In this document: one piece after another, positions 1-11,521 of the stretch | Layout of the letters: each line of letters begins with the position of its first letter | Numbering within the stretch: the stretch's first letter is position 1 | Notes under the pieces: model-generated | Seen by the model: only the letters and a program-made list of their open reading frames with translations | What the model was told of the DNA's origin: nothing | Database searches by the model: none | Position numbers and translations under genes: made by a program | NCBI GenBank assembly: GCA_918026815.1 | Contig: CAKJVC010000147.1 | Coordinates: 62,001-126,000, forward strand | Length of the DNA: 64,000 bases | Direction of reading: 5' to 3' | Origin: Chalara sp. BL73 | Lineage: Eukaryota; Ascomycota; Leotiomycetes; Helotiales

Positions 1-112
1 CTCTCACAGCCCAATTCTTGTTGTTTTACGTTCCTGGCGCAACACGCTCCGGCATTATACAATGACTGATGATTAGAACTCACAGGCAATTTCTCAGCTA
101 TCCATTCCCAAT

Positions 113-3100
113 ATGGCAACGCCACCTTTTAAGGTCAAGGCGGTGTTCGAATACACTTCGGCGCACGATGATGATCTTCACTTTCCAAATGGTCAAATAA
201 TAACAGTTACTGAAGAGGAAGATGATGACTGGTACGCTGGGGAATACGTGGACGCATCTGGGGTAAAGCAGGAGGGCATATTTCCTAGGAACTTTGTGGA
301 GAAATATGAACCCGTTGCACCTGCTAGGCCAACTCGTACAAATCGGCCCAAAAAAGAGTCCGAGGCCGCCCCGGTACCTTCTCCTGCGACAGTACTTGCA
401 CCAGAGCAAAAAGATGAGCCGGAAGTGGAACGTGGTGACACCGAATCACAAGTTGAAGTCCATTCTCCTCCAATTGCCGGGCAGCTAAGTCCACAACCAG
501 AGGTGTTGAAATATCCTCCGCCGGCAAAGCCTTTAGAGGTATCTGCGCCTTCTGCCTCTAAGCTAGCCTCGCCTCCAGCTGCACCGAAAGTTCCTGGTCC
601 CCCGCCCATCACTGAAAAGCCTACCGGAAATTCTTTTCGAGATCGTATTGCAGCTTTTAATAAAGCTGCTCCACCCCCCGCGCCATTCAAGCCTGGCGGA
701 CTGAGTTCAGGCGGATCAAGTAGCTTTATTAAGAAACCGTTTGTTGCACCTCCTCCAAGCAAGAACGCATATGTTCCGCCCCCCCGCGAGCCTCCTCCAC
801 AAAAGCTGTATAAACGAGATGAGGATCCAGAAATCGCAGCTAGGGAAACAGAGAATCTTGAGCAGGCAGAAAAAGCAGGTCTAGCTCCATCAAGCAGTGA
901 TGCCAATGCAGAAGAACAACCAAAGACATTGACTTTAAAGGAGCGCATGGCTCTATTACAAAAACAACAGGCTGAGCAGGCTTCACGACACGCTGAGTTA
1001 GCGGCACGGAAGGAGAAACCTAAAAGGCCCGCCAAGAAAAGAACTGAATCGCATGGCCCTTCTGAGACAGCTGAAGAGGAAGATGGACTTAGGTTAGAAA
1101 GACAGGACACTACAGAAACCATTGGAAAATCTTCTATAGAGGTTGGTAGAGAAGAACAACCAAGAAGACGAAAGTCTTCGAGAGGTGCGCCTAATACTCC
1201 TGGTCTGAACCCTCAAAGGTCCTTTGGTGATGGAAATGAGGCAGATATGTCGGGGGCTGGGGACACAACTGAGGAGCCCGAGGAAGCATCGACTAGTCGA
1301 GATGACAGTGATGAAAAGTCAAAGGTTAGAGCGCCTCATATTCCTATCCGCGCGCCAAATGCACCGGTTCAAGAGCCCGATGTAGGAGAAAAGGGCGGTG
1401 CTTCTGAAGAGGAAGAAGGTGATGCTGAAGAAGAGGAGGATGAGGAGGATGATATAGACCCTGAAGTCCGGCGGAAGGAGGAATTGAGGGCACGCATGGC
1501 GAAAATGAGCGGTGGCATGGGCATGTATGGAATGTTTGGAGCACCAATGCCGGGTTTACCGCCTCCCAAGAAGAAGTCAACGGGAACTAGCGAAAGCAGA
1601 CCACCAGTGGAACATGGCTCAGAGGATGCAATACCGGGAAGTACACGAGCGCCACCAGTCCCGATGCCTGGTTTGTCTAGGGTACGAAGTCCCGAAGAAA
1701 TTCCCAGACAACTGGATGAGGATGATGACCAGACACCAATTGCTCGCATACGGCCAGCCGAAGAAGTCCCGGATGTTGAAGACGTAATTCCTGAGAAGTC
1801 TCCTCCGTCCCGTAAGTAGACACTGTGAAATAAACATAACTTTACGCATTTCTAACCAATATTTCAACTAGTTCCTATTCGTGAAGGAGCCCCGCCTCCT
1901 ATACCTGGTGGACGGCCAGCTCCCCCACCCATTCCACTCGAAAGTACGTATTGCGCAATGAACCATACAAGTCAGTATTAACTATTGTAGCACGGCCTGC
2001 ACCACCACCGCCAGCAGCTGCCAATCCAACTTCTCCAAGTACCGGGTCGGAATCAGATGATGAGCTATCTGAGCAACCGCAGAATCGGTCACTAGATACC
2101 CCCGTTGCAGGACACCCGCGATCCCAGATAGCTCAAGAAATCCAAAATTCACCTAAAAGAACCAGCTACTTTGGGGATGAGCCTTCTCCATCATCTCCAG
2201 TGACTCCGGGTATAAACAAAGATAGACGGACTAGCAAAGTGCCACCGATCCCAGGGGCAGCCCAGAGCAGTGCTCCTCAAAGTCGCGCTCCTCCGCCGCC
2301 ACCACCTGGCCAGATAAGCAGAACATCTACGGGGGACCAACGTGCTGTCCCTTCTAAGCCTGCTCCTCAAGATCTAAGCGATGGTGAAGAAGTCACCGAG
2401 TACGAAGGTGACTATGACACCGATATTGCTTCCGCAGTACCACATAAGGATGCACTGAAAGCCCACACAAAGGAGCCAACGCTCGAAGATGCGGGCCCTG
2501 GACGATCGCCCTTAATGGCCCCCTCTGCCCCGCCACCGTTACCTTCTGTATCTGCTCCTCGTGCAGTTCCTCCACCTGTTCCGTCGCAACCACCGCCTCC
2601 TTCCCGAAAGTCTGTTGATATGCCCCGGGCTGCACCGCCACCACCACCGCCTGGCAAGCTGCCAGCACCGTGGGAACAGGATGATGATGACGAGTACGAT
2701 CCTTACAGATATAATGCTTCACAACCTACGACGCGGCCTGCTCCCCCCCCTGTGGCAGCACCGACTCCCAAGCTTGAGCGGAGAGAGTCCGATCTGTATT
2801 CAGCTTCTCCGCCTAGATCATATGCTTCGCCAGCCCAGAACCGGGAACCTCCACCGCCGCCACCACGCGATGATCCTCCACCCTCATCAAACAGAGCGCC
2901 ACCTCGACAGTCTCTTGATGTTACCCGTGCTGCGACCGCCGCACGGCGATCCACGGAGCTTGGAAGAATGTCTATGGATTCTGGATATGTTGCCAATGAG
3001 ATTGATCTTGCAAGAAACTCCTTCTGGTGGACTCAGCCTAGAGGTATACCACCAGTCCTACAAGGTCGAAGAGATATTCTACTTGAATTCGAGGAGTCAA

Positions 3101-3753
3101 CTGCACCAGGCAGGAACGGAACGACTACTGTTACGAAAGAGCTTTATGTTTTATTTCTAGACTATTCACAGACTATTATTACCGCCGAGTTTGATGCACA
3201 GAATCCGGGTGACGTGAAGCTAGAGCAGAGACACGACCAGCCACCCTCACGACCACGTCAAGATGTTTTGGAAGAAGCGCACGAGCAATTCGGCCGTGAG
3301 ATAATAAAGGCAGTCGCATCAAAGAAAGAAACTATTGTTGGAGATGGAACTCCACAAGGTTTAGTCCAAGAGCTCTTGAAGCCATTCGCAGATCATGTCC
3401 TGCTTCCCATTGGTACCCGATCCTATGGAGCCATCGTGTACGGTAACCTCGCCAATGCATCAACCCAATCCAACGATGAAATCCGACCGGGCGATATAAT
3501 CACTTTGCGCAACACCAAGTTCCAAGGCAAACACGGGCCCATGCATGCCAAATACAGCGTAGAAATCGGCAAGCCTGACCATGTAGGTGTCGTTGCAGAA
3601 TGGGATGGCACCAAGAAGAAGGTACGGGCTTGGGAGCAGGGGAGGGAGAGTAAGAAAGTGAAGCTGGAGAGCTTCAAACTCGAAGATCTACGCAGTGGCG
3701 AGGTCAAAATTTGGAGGGTAATGCCAAGGAGCTGGGTTGGTTGGCGGCGTTGA
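113..3753 (+). CDS. BBC1: BBC1/AIM3-type SH3 protein (actin patch, type I myosin regulator)
   Basis: Three exons, 113-1811, 1872-1943 and 1991-3753, join in phase to give 1177 aa. Both introns have GTAAGT/GTACGT donors and TAG acceptors. Residues about 5-66 form an SH3 domain with the ALYDY-like start, an acidic RT loop and a WYAGE motif. The middle is acidic and very proline-rich, with many PPPPP tracts, and includes a KERMALLQKQ-type helix. The last 250 residues (from about 926) form a conserved globular domain with the RPGDIITL and GKHGPMHAKYSVEIG motifs, known from the Bbc1/Mti1 family. In yeast this protein sits in cortical actin patches, binds type I myosin and WASP partners, and restrains actin assembly during endocytosis. 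The N-terminal SH3, proline-rich middle and C-terminal domain match that family. The start is the first ATG of the SH3 frame. Confidence 0.85.
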
Positions 3754-6136
3754 AGTACGATGAGATATTTCGAGATGGGCGAGGCGATTGGGGCGTGAGG
3801 ATGGAGCGAAGATGGAGGTGAGCATCTTGTATCGAAAGCACATTTCTTAATGCGTAGCATTATTGCGTAGTATATTACATGTGGTGGCTATTTTCGACTT
3901 TCATGATTGAATCTCACTCCTAATCTCTGCTCTCATGCTATCCTTCTCTCCAGATTCCCCAATTTGATATGTGGTGGACAAGTGCCGGCGTGCGACTCGT
4001 GACGACGCTAAGTATCATCTCGCATAATATCTGGATTGGAGTAGGCTCGGTTCCACATTTTGTGAAGATGGGTTATAGATTTGAGCGCTCTTTGTCAGCG
4101 CCTATGACGACTTGATTTTAGGTGCTCAGAGACAAAGCAAATATGGAGATTTGTGGCACACACAAATGGGCTCGGCTGCCGGCCAAGCTACTCAACTATT
4201 GTGTCTGGAGCCAAAGGTCATTGGCTCAATGTATCAAGCTTTGCTACTTTCAAAGAAGGGCTCTAATTCTACTTATCCGATAAACTTGCTTTTGTGGAAG
4301 AACAATCTCCTACAAAGATCCAAAGTTATGGCCCATCTTATATCCTTCTCGCTAATCTGACAGGTGTGCATGGTCCAGATTTTCGGGATGTTCGACTTGA
4401 TGGATGCGACTTGAGCGATGTGGAATAGATGTGTAGGGGGGACGTCAGTAGAGAACATATCAAACACTTATATCTCGCAAACAAGTGAGTGTATCGCGAC
4501 TACAAAATATACACGAACGGATATGTCAATCGATCGATCGACGAATGAATGTGATGTCATTCGATTTCATGCACCAAGTTAAGTAATTTGAATCAAGCAA
4601 AGAACACAAACTTGCTTGAAAGCTACACCACTTTGCCGCATGCCGGGTTTTGGGTAAACATGATCTCTCATATATCAAATCCCGACTCGACCCGACAAAC
4701 TTTACTAGCATCAGGGGATGCTGGTAAATAGTCAAGGAGTCGGGAAGGAGTCCGGAGCCGTGCAGGCGGCGAGTCCGACAAGTGTGGCGAGGGAACATTC
4801 TATATACAAGAATTTTGACGGCCGGCGTACTGATGCCACCGTACCCCTGATGTCACATATCATATGCAGTGTTGAGACCTGGTGTGTTTCTGACTTTTTG
4901 TGTGTTCTTGGGTAATCCTCAACAAAGCATATAACCACGATACTATGCAGAGAAGAGGAGAACCACGCACAAGGTACTGCATTCATTTTCTTTCAGCCAG
5001 TCCCTCATCACACAGGTTCAACAAGATGTGGACGTGCTCTCCAAAGCACAGCATTCTTCAGATCTTCGGTGAGCTTTCATGTTTCGGGAAAGGATTGTCA
5101 CGGCCGAGGATCGCGGGCCCGGAGGCGTCAGGTTTATCAAATGCCCCATACTAACCATGTTGTGGTTTTTCTTACTTATAGGCTTGCATGCCCAGTGCTC
5201 CAGCCTGCCAAATGCCTGTAGCCGGCTCTACAAAGCCCCAGTCCCTCGGAGAGATTACAGTATTTGTGCCGTAGACACACGGGAAGACAGAAGAAACATG
5301 GCTCACCCAATCTTGGCCATTTTTTTCCACCTTCGGTGCTTTTGGCGGAGGATAGGGGCCAATGTAACAGTAACTGCAGATGGAGGCCCCCTGCTCCATG
5401 AGTCGTGGACACAGGAAGATACTTAATAGTTTTTCAATATCTCTCGCCAACAATTACACGATATGCTGTCCTAGGGTTGGTACTGTGCTGTAGGTGCTGC
5501 ACTTCACATGCCTGCACACCGGTAGTTGGCATTTAATAAAAAGGTAACCGCGTGTACCCCTCAGAAAAAGGTTGCTTTGCTATTCTCGGCCCGCGATTCG
5601 ATCAATCAGCCCTTGACGTTGTTCACCAAAGGGCCCAAGCTGGGACTGGAACGGGAACAGGGACGAGGACTAGATGCCCAGTGCAGCAGCAAGCAGGAGC
5701 CCCAAGCTTAGGTCACTAGATCCCCCACTGAAATATGCCAAAAGAACGTCCCGAATAACCGTCCACCACAACTGACATTCGTGTCTCAACTTTGACCATA
5801 CTTTTTCTTTTGTGAAGGAGATACGTCCGATAATTATCAATATACGCAAAACGTGGAGCACCTAAGACCAATTTCATATTTCTATACTTACGACAGCGAA
5901 TTGCGCAACTTTGCCCGTCCCGCATCCGTCAAGACAGACGGACCATTGATTGGGGTGATAAAACGGCGCATCGCAGCTTGTTCCCCGTAACACAGACAGT
6001 TCCTTACAACGTACCATCTCAACCCATATCGCAGAGAGCTGCAGACACCCATCAACAACGCGGTCTTCTGATGTGAACTTCATCATCTAGTGGCAGTCAC
6101 GATATCACGGTTCCTAAACAACCCGCTCCGGCTTAA
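3754..6136. other. Intergenic, no gene recognised
   Basis: About 2.4 kb between two plus-strand genes. Reading frames are short and on both strands, with no domain motif and no splice pattern joining them into a recognisable protein. The right part (5,700-6,130) presumably holds the promoter and 5' leader of the next gene. Confidence 0.5.
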
Positions 6137-6445
6137 TCTTGGGTCTCTGCTCGAGATCCCCCAATCGCAACCATTCCATCCCCGCATTCTCTCGCCGCGA
6201 TTCTGTCGCCCACGGCTCCGCCTGAAGAATCGATTCCCGGCGCATCGCGTTCTTCTAGCCCAAAGCGCAGGCATTCTGAAGCTTTCTATGCCGATCAACC
6301 GTCGTATCTACACCCAGCCTCCCCATCCCTAAATCGCGTCAGTATTGCATCACAAGCACCAGCTGCTGGCGGTATCCCGGGTGAGAGGGCAGATGACGGC
6401 GGAGGAGGTTTGAACGTTGGGGTGGAGGAAAAAAAGCCCCAGAAG

Positions 6446-8975
6446 ATGGTCAGGAGCTCCATCGCCTGTGCGAGATGCCGTCGGAGCAAGATCAGATGTA
6501 AGCGAGTCCATTGCTTGAAGTTATGTTTATGGAGAAAAACATTTGCTAATCTAGCTTCTAGGTGTCAATAGTGGCACGAATTCAACATGTAAGTCCTGTC
6601 AACAATCGAACAGAGAATGCACATATCCTTCGCCCGGTACAACGGCAACGCCAAAACAGCGGCCAGAATCGGCTACTATCAAGCAAGAAGATGGAGAGCC
6701 TAAGAAAAGAGCGAGAAAAGCTGAGGATACTGGAAGAAGGAACAGTGCGCGGAATGAAGATCCACTAGAGTCCCAAATTCTGACACGTAAAGTGTGGGAG
6801 GAGGTATTTGAGATCTACAAGCTGCACTTTTCCACGGAGATGCCGTTCTTACATCCACCTACGTTCAAGAATAGGATGAAGCAGGCAGCGTATCCACGGG
6901 ATGCCTCAGTCGCAACAGCGGATCTCAACGAAAGCAGGGTTTTGTTACTTGGCGTGCTGACACTAACTGCTCGATTTCATCCTGAACTGGTCGCTCATCA
7001 TGCTCAGCCTGGAAAGCCAACCATACCATTAGATGCTAGCGAATATTATGCAACAGCATTGAAGGTGGCGTTTGGCCCAACTGGCTCAAACTTGACCACT
7101 CCATCACTTGATGGTATCCAAGCGTTGCTGATGCTTGGTTTGTACGAGTGGGGTCAAACAAGAGGATTGAGCGCATGGGTATACGTTGGAATTGCAATGA
7201 GATTAGCACAATCCATGGGTATTGCATATGAGGACGATCCAGACAATGTATATTTCCCGCCTTCGATGGCTTCGCGCAAACACGGCGTAAAGCCTCCACC
7301 GAAAGAGCTAACCATTGAGAAAGAAGTTCGGAGACGTACATTGTGGAGTTGTTTTGTGATGGATAGGCTGCTTTCAGCAGGCAAATATAGACCGAATATG
7401 ATCGCAGTCGATAGGTTACGAGTTCATCTCCCATGCTTAGACGACCAGTTCTTGTTTGGGGAGACCAACATAGACCCCAGCTACCTCCACGCAAGCTGGC
7501 TAGAAAGCGACACGGCCCGAAGATCGGCAAGTGATAACGGTGTTTTGAGCACGTATATCCGCCTGGTCGAGATATTCGGCAGGTTTTCGGAGTGGAGTTA
7601 TGCGGGCGGACGGAGAACAGAAACCCGGCCTCCTTGGGATAGCTTGACTAAGTTCTTCAAGTTGCGGAAGGAGTTGGAAGAGTTCTATCGAGTACTGCCT
7701 TCGCATCTCACTTTCACAGAGGCGAATTTGTCTGCCCATATTGAGAAGCGCAGTGCTACTGCGTATACGTCGATGCACACCCTGTACTCATTATGTCTGA
7801 TCATGCTTCATCGAGAATACATCCCTTTCATACCACTCCGGTGTGAGAAGCCGTGTGGTCCATTAGATGAGCCAACATTTCCGAAAACTAAGTACGCTAT
7901 CCCGGAAGGTTTCTGGGAGGAAAGCGCCGAAGAAATGTGCAAAGCAGCCAAAGATATAGTAGAGATTGTAAGGACTTGCCAGGACAACAATGTGTTACCA
8001 GAATCCCCTCAGATTGGATTTGCTATCTACCAAGCTGCCTTCGTTGGTGTTTACATCATACACTTCCCTCATATGGATACAGGAGGATTCATTACTCACT
8101 TTGGAGATGGAGGTCATATCAATGGAAATACCCAAGGTCAGACATTTGATTCAGTAACCGTCAAAATTCTCAAGAGCATGATTCCTAGATTGAAGATGGC
8201 CAAAAGCTATTGCAAGACCCTCGCAAAAATGCATGAGGTATTTCGAGATCTGAAACAGAGCTACAATACTCGATTCAAGCTGGGGCGATATGTAGGTGGT
8301 GGGTTGGAACAGTACAAAACACTGGAGAAGGAGCTCAAGGAGTTTGGTTCATTGGAGGATAACGATAAAAATGCCCATTCTGACGGCTCTGAAGCCGAAC
8401 CAGGCCACCGGTCTCGTGCGAGTACGAACGAAATTGGACATGGTTCCCTCAATGGAGAACAAGCGCAGGGAAATGAGGCTCCTGCAACGCGCAGAAGTGG
8501 AGCCTGGGCAGCCATTAATGCCTCCATTCCACCCATCGACTCAGACGATCGGATAAAATATCAGGGGCCATATACTTATCCCCAAGTTGCTTTCCAACAA
8601 TCTCCTGGACAAAGCTCAAATCCGCCTAGTCTGATCAGTCCTAGTAACGGAGATTCAACACCAGGCGTGGCTTCGCCATACCAGCAAAATCAACCCTTCC
8701 AACCGCAACATATGTCCGGATATGCACCTGTCATGCAACAACAGGCAATGCTACCACCGGGTTCGCAAGCCCAAACACAAGGCTGGTCAGATGACCAGAA
8801 CGAGCAGTGGATTGGTGGATACGAGCAGATCTCTATGGCAAGCGCGAATTTTGACAATTTCGTCCAGGATGACAGCCAGAAGGGATGGAATATGTCGGCT
8901 GGCCTCCTAGGAGCGCGCACTGATTTCTTTAATTTCGTCAACGAACAACTTCCTCCTACTACGCCTTCTTACTAG
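6446..8975 (+). CDS. Zn2Cys6 transcription factor with fungal-specific middle domain
   Basis: Two exons, 6446-6497 and 6562-8975, give 821 aa from the ATG at 6446. The DNA-binding cluster lies at the very N-terminus: cysteines 8, 11, 18, 27, 30 and 37 fit C-x2-C-x6-C-x8-C-x2-C-x6-C, and the intron splits the third cysteine codon. A basic linker follows. The fungal transcription factor domain starts near residue 100, with the W-E-EVFEIYKLHFST and PFLHPPTF motifs and the later EVRRRTLWSCFVMDR motif. The last 150 residues are Q/P/N-rich and look like an activation region. The frame stays open upstream to 6137 without an in-frame ATG, so a longer N-terminus from an upstream exon is possible. The target pathway cannot be read from the sequence. 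Family call is firm, specific function unknown. Confidence 0.88.
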
Positions 8976-9823
8976 AGGCATTGTTATTTTTGGGAGGCTA
9001 TGTAATCGCGGCATGATTGATAAGTATATTATAAGCAGGTTTATGATAGGGCGACCATTTTGGCCGCTAAAACTGTGTCTTACGTTAATGATATGGCGGT
9101 TCATCAAAAGGGCTGGCATAAAATATCTGGAGTGTAGGGAGTTTGGGAATATGGTATGGGATACGGAATACCTTAACGAAATCAAGATATTGTTTCCATT
9201 CACACTTCTTCCTAGCCTCTTCTCGGGATGTGCCTTGATGTATGTACAACACCAATATCTCGAGTCTGTTCCCTTTAATATCTGGTCCACTCCAATGAGA
9301 TACCATTCATTGATTAATCATTTTTCTGACCAAGTGATCTTTCAAATCAATAGCTTCATCCTCAGTATTGGCATTTAGAGACTCTATTGATGCCGTTGTT
9401 CTTCAGGGATGCTCACTTGCTCACTCACCTGAATTCCTGTTTGTGGCAAGTGGGGGAAGGGAGGGGCCTGCACAGCCACATCTTTCCTAGTTTAAGGTTA
9501 ACGCCAGTGGCTCGAAATAAACATCTTTGATTGGCTGATTCGCCGGACGACGTCAGCGAGTGAGGTCTTGCTTAAGCGCTTCAGACGAGTTTGATTTCTT
9601 GGGAGCGTCTATTTCTGAATATAGCATACCACAACCACACCACTTAGATTACCAACTTCGTCTTCTAATCTCTTGTAATTTCTCTTTATAAACCATCCTG
9701 CATATCCAACCTTCTTCACCGCTGCAAAGTGGCTCTTGCTGTCTCCATAAACGCAGGTTTCGTTGTTCGGTTTCTAAAACGCGAAACGTGGGGCACAGAA
9801 AGGGGTATATAGATCTAGGAAAC
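8976..9823. other. Intergenic: 3' flank and promoter region
   Basis: Contains the 3' flank of the Zn2Cys6 gene and the promoter of the senescence-domain gene. Apart from the ATTGG and ACGTCA boxes listed separately, nothing distinct is seen. Confidence 0.5.
9529..9556. promoter_or_regulatory. Inverted CCAAT box followed by an ACGTCA element
   Basis: GATTGG (inverted CCAAT) at 9529-9534 and GACGTCAG at 9549-9556 lie about 270 bp before the start codon of the senescence-domain gene. These are the cores bound by the HAP complex and by CREB/ATF-type bZIP factors in fungi. Single short motifs occur by chance, so their use here is inference. Confidence 0.3.
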
Positions 9824-11521
9824 ATGGCTGGACATAATGTATGTACACAATCATGCCAGTTGCGATGAGATTTCCGGCTGACGTCTCTCAGGACCCTAAG
9901 CTGTTGTATGCCATCAATGGCATCAACGCATACCACATCGAGAACGGCCATGAGGATTCCCTTACTCCATCCGGACCACAGACGTTGTCTTTGCTGATGG
10001 TCCCAACCTCGTCGCCGTTCGCTGGACTCTCTTCTGCGAATTCTCAGTCTGCAGCTCCGGAAGAAGACTTTTATCTCCATCTTCATCTGCCACCCGAGCT
10101 CGACCTCCCCCTTCCTGCTACCACGCAGGTATACCATCAACCGCCCAACAGCTACCTGATTCCAAGATGGGACTTAGGCCCAGACTGTGGCTCCTTCACT
10201 AGAATCGAGTTCCCAAAAGGAAGTAGCCAGGACGATATTGATACTTTCGAGACCATACTGGCACAATGCACGGCTTTCCTGGAGAGGGCACAACCTCCCA
10301 AGAGTGCTCGTCCCAGAAGGGACAAGTCGAAGAGTGAGAAGGAGCCGCTACCTGCGTATGATCCATCGAGCTTCAAACCAGGAGAGGCATATGCACCTGG
10401 CAGCTCCAGTTCACATGCTGGAGGTCAGATTGTGCTGGTAGACGAGGAGAATGGAAGTGTGGTTGGTGAGTTAGGACAAGATTTCAACGTTGTGGAGGAT
10501 AGCAAGATGCAAGCTGGTTCGAAAGGTACGTCCTCAATATCGCAATTCAGCCCAGAAGAATATTAATTGGTATCCAGATCCCGTAGTCATCACCCTTCCA
10601 CAAGATGGCGGCAATGACATTGGCGTCGCACCAGCCTCCCAAGCCTACCTCGAGATGTCCATGCACCCTGCCTACAAGAACTCAACCCTGGTTTCCAAAG
10701 CCGCCATGGCATCTCGTCTCATTGTCACCACCTCTAGCTATGTCTCTAAGTCCTTGACTGGCAGTGCAGAGACATTCACTAAGAAAACTAAACCCGCTAC
10801 CGAGCCTATGACCTTCACGCCGACCACTCACGAACGCATCCGCAAAGTGCACACATTTACTGAAGGTGCGGCAGGCTTGTCAGCAAAGACTGTTGGCCAG
10901 GTGACCAAGTATGCGCAAAACATTGGGGCCACATTAGCAAGAAGGAGTGAGAAGGACAGGGAGGGCAAGCCTGAAAATTACAAGCCTGGACTTTTGAACA
11001 AGAGTATGATTGCATTCTCAACAATTGCAGACGGAATCGATCAGGCTGGACGGAATTTGCTACAATCCTCTGGCGCGGCAGCGACGACGGTCGTAACCCA
11101 TAAATATGGTGCTGAAGCTGGCAATGTAAGTCGTAGCCTCACCGGAGGCTTTAAAAATGTAGGCTTGGTATATATCGACGCTGCAGGCGTTAGCAGGAAG
11201 GCAATCGTGAAGGCTGTTGCGAAGGGGATGGTGGTTGGGAAAGTCAAGGGTGGAGGTGATCTCATTGTTGGGGGTGGTGATGGTGGAAATGTTTTGTCGA
11301 CTGTCTCGAACACTTCGAGTGGAAGCCCGAAGGATAAGATACAGGAAAATTGGAAGGACAGAGAGGCGAGAGAGGGAAGATACACCGATAGTGATTCGGT
11401 CATGAGCGGCGCAAACGCACCTGACGTAGTCGGCTTCGGCAGAGCAGCACCGCCATCCTATGCGAGCGGTGTTGGAGAGACTATTGAGGGACAACGCGCA
11501 GCTACCGCAGGAAAGCGATGA
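9824..11521 (+). CDS. Senescence/spartin-domain protein
   Basis: Three exons, 9824-9838, 9892-10525 and 10578-11521, give 530 aa. The first exon codes for only five residues (MAGHN) and is followed by a 53-nt intron with a GTATGT donor, a GGCTGAC branch motif and a CAG acceptor. The next exon starts with DPKLLY, the usual opening of this family. Residues about 240-440 form the Senescence domain (Pfam PF06911): Ala/Gly/Val-rich amphipathic helices, then GSAETF, HKYGAEAG and VAKGMV motifs. Plant ERD7 and animal spartin share this domain, which binds lipids at droplets, endosomes or plasma membrane. The C-terminal tail is Gly-rich and charged. The role in fungi is little known, so membrane association is inferred from the family. 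Confidence 0.8.

Noticed and set aside
193..1122. 309-codon minus-strand ORF
   Set aside because: Exact antisense of the BBC1-type exon; Ser/Gly/Ala-rich composition mirrors the proline/acid-rich sense strand.
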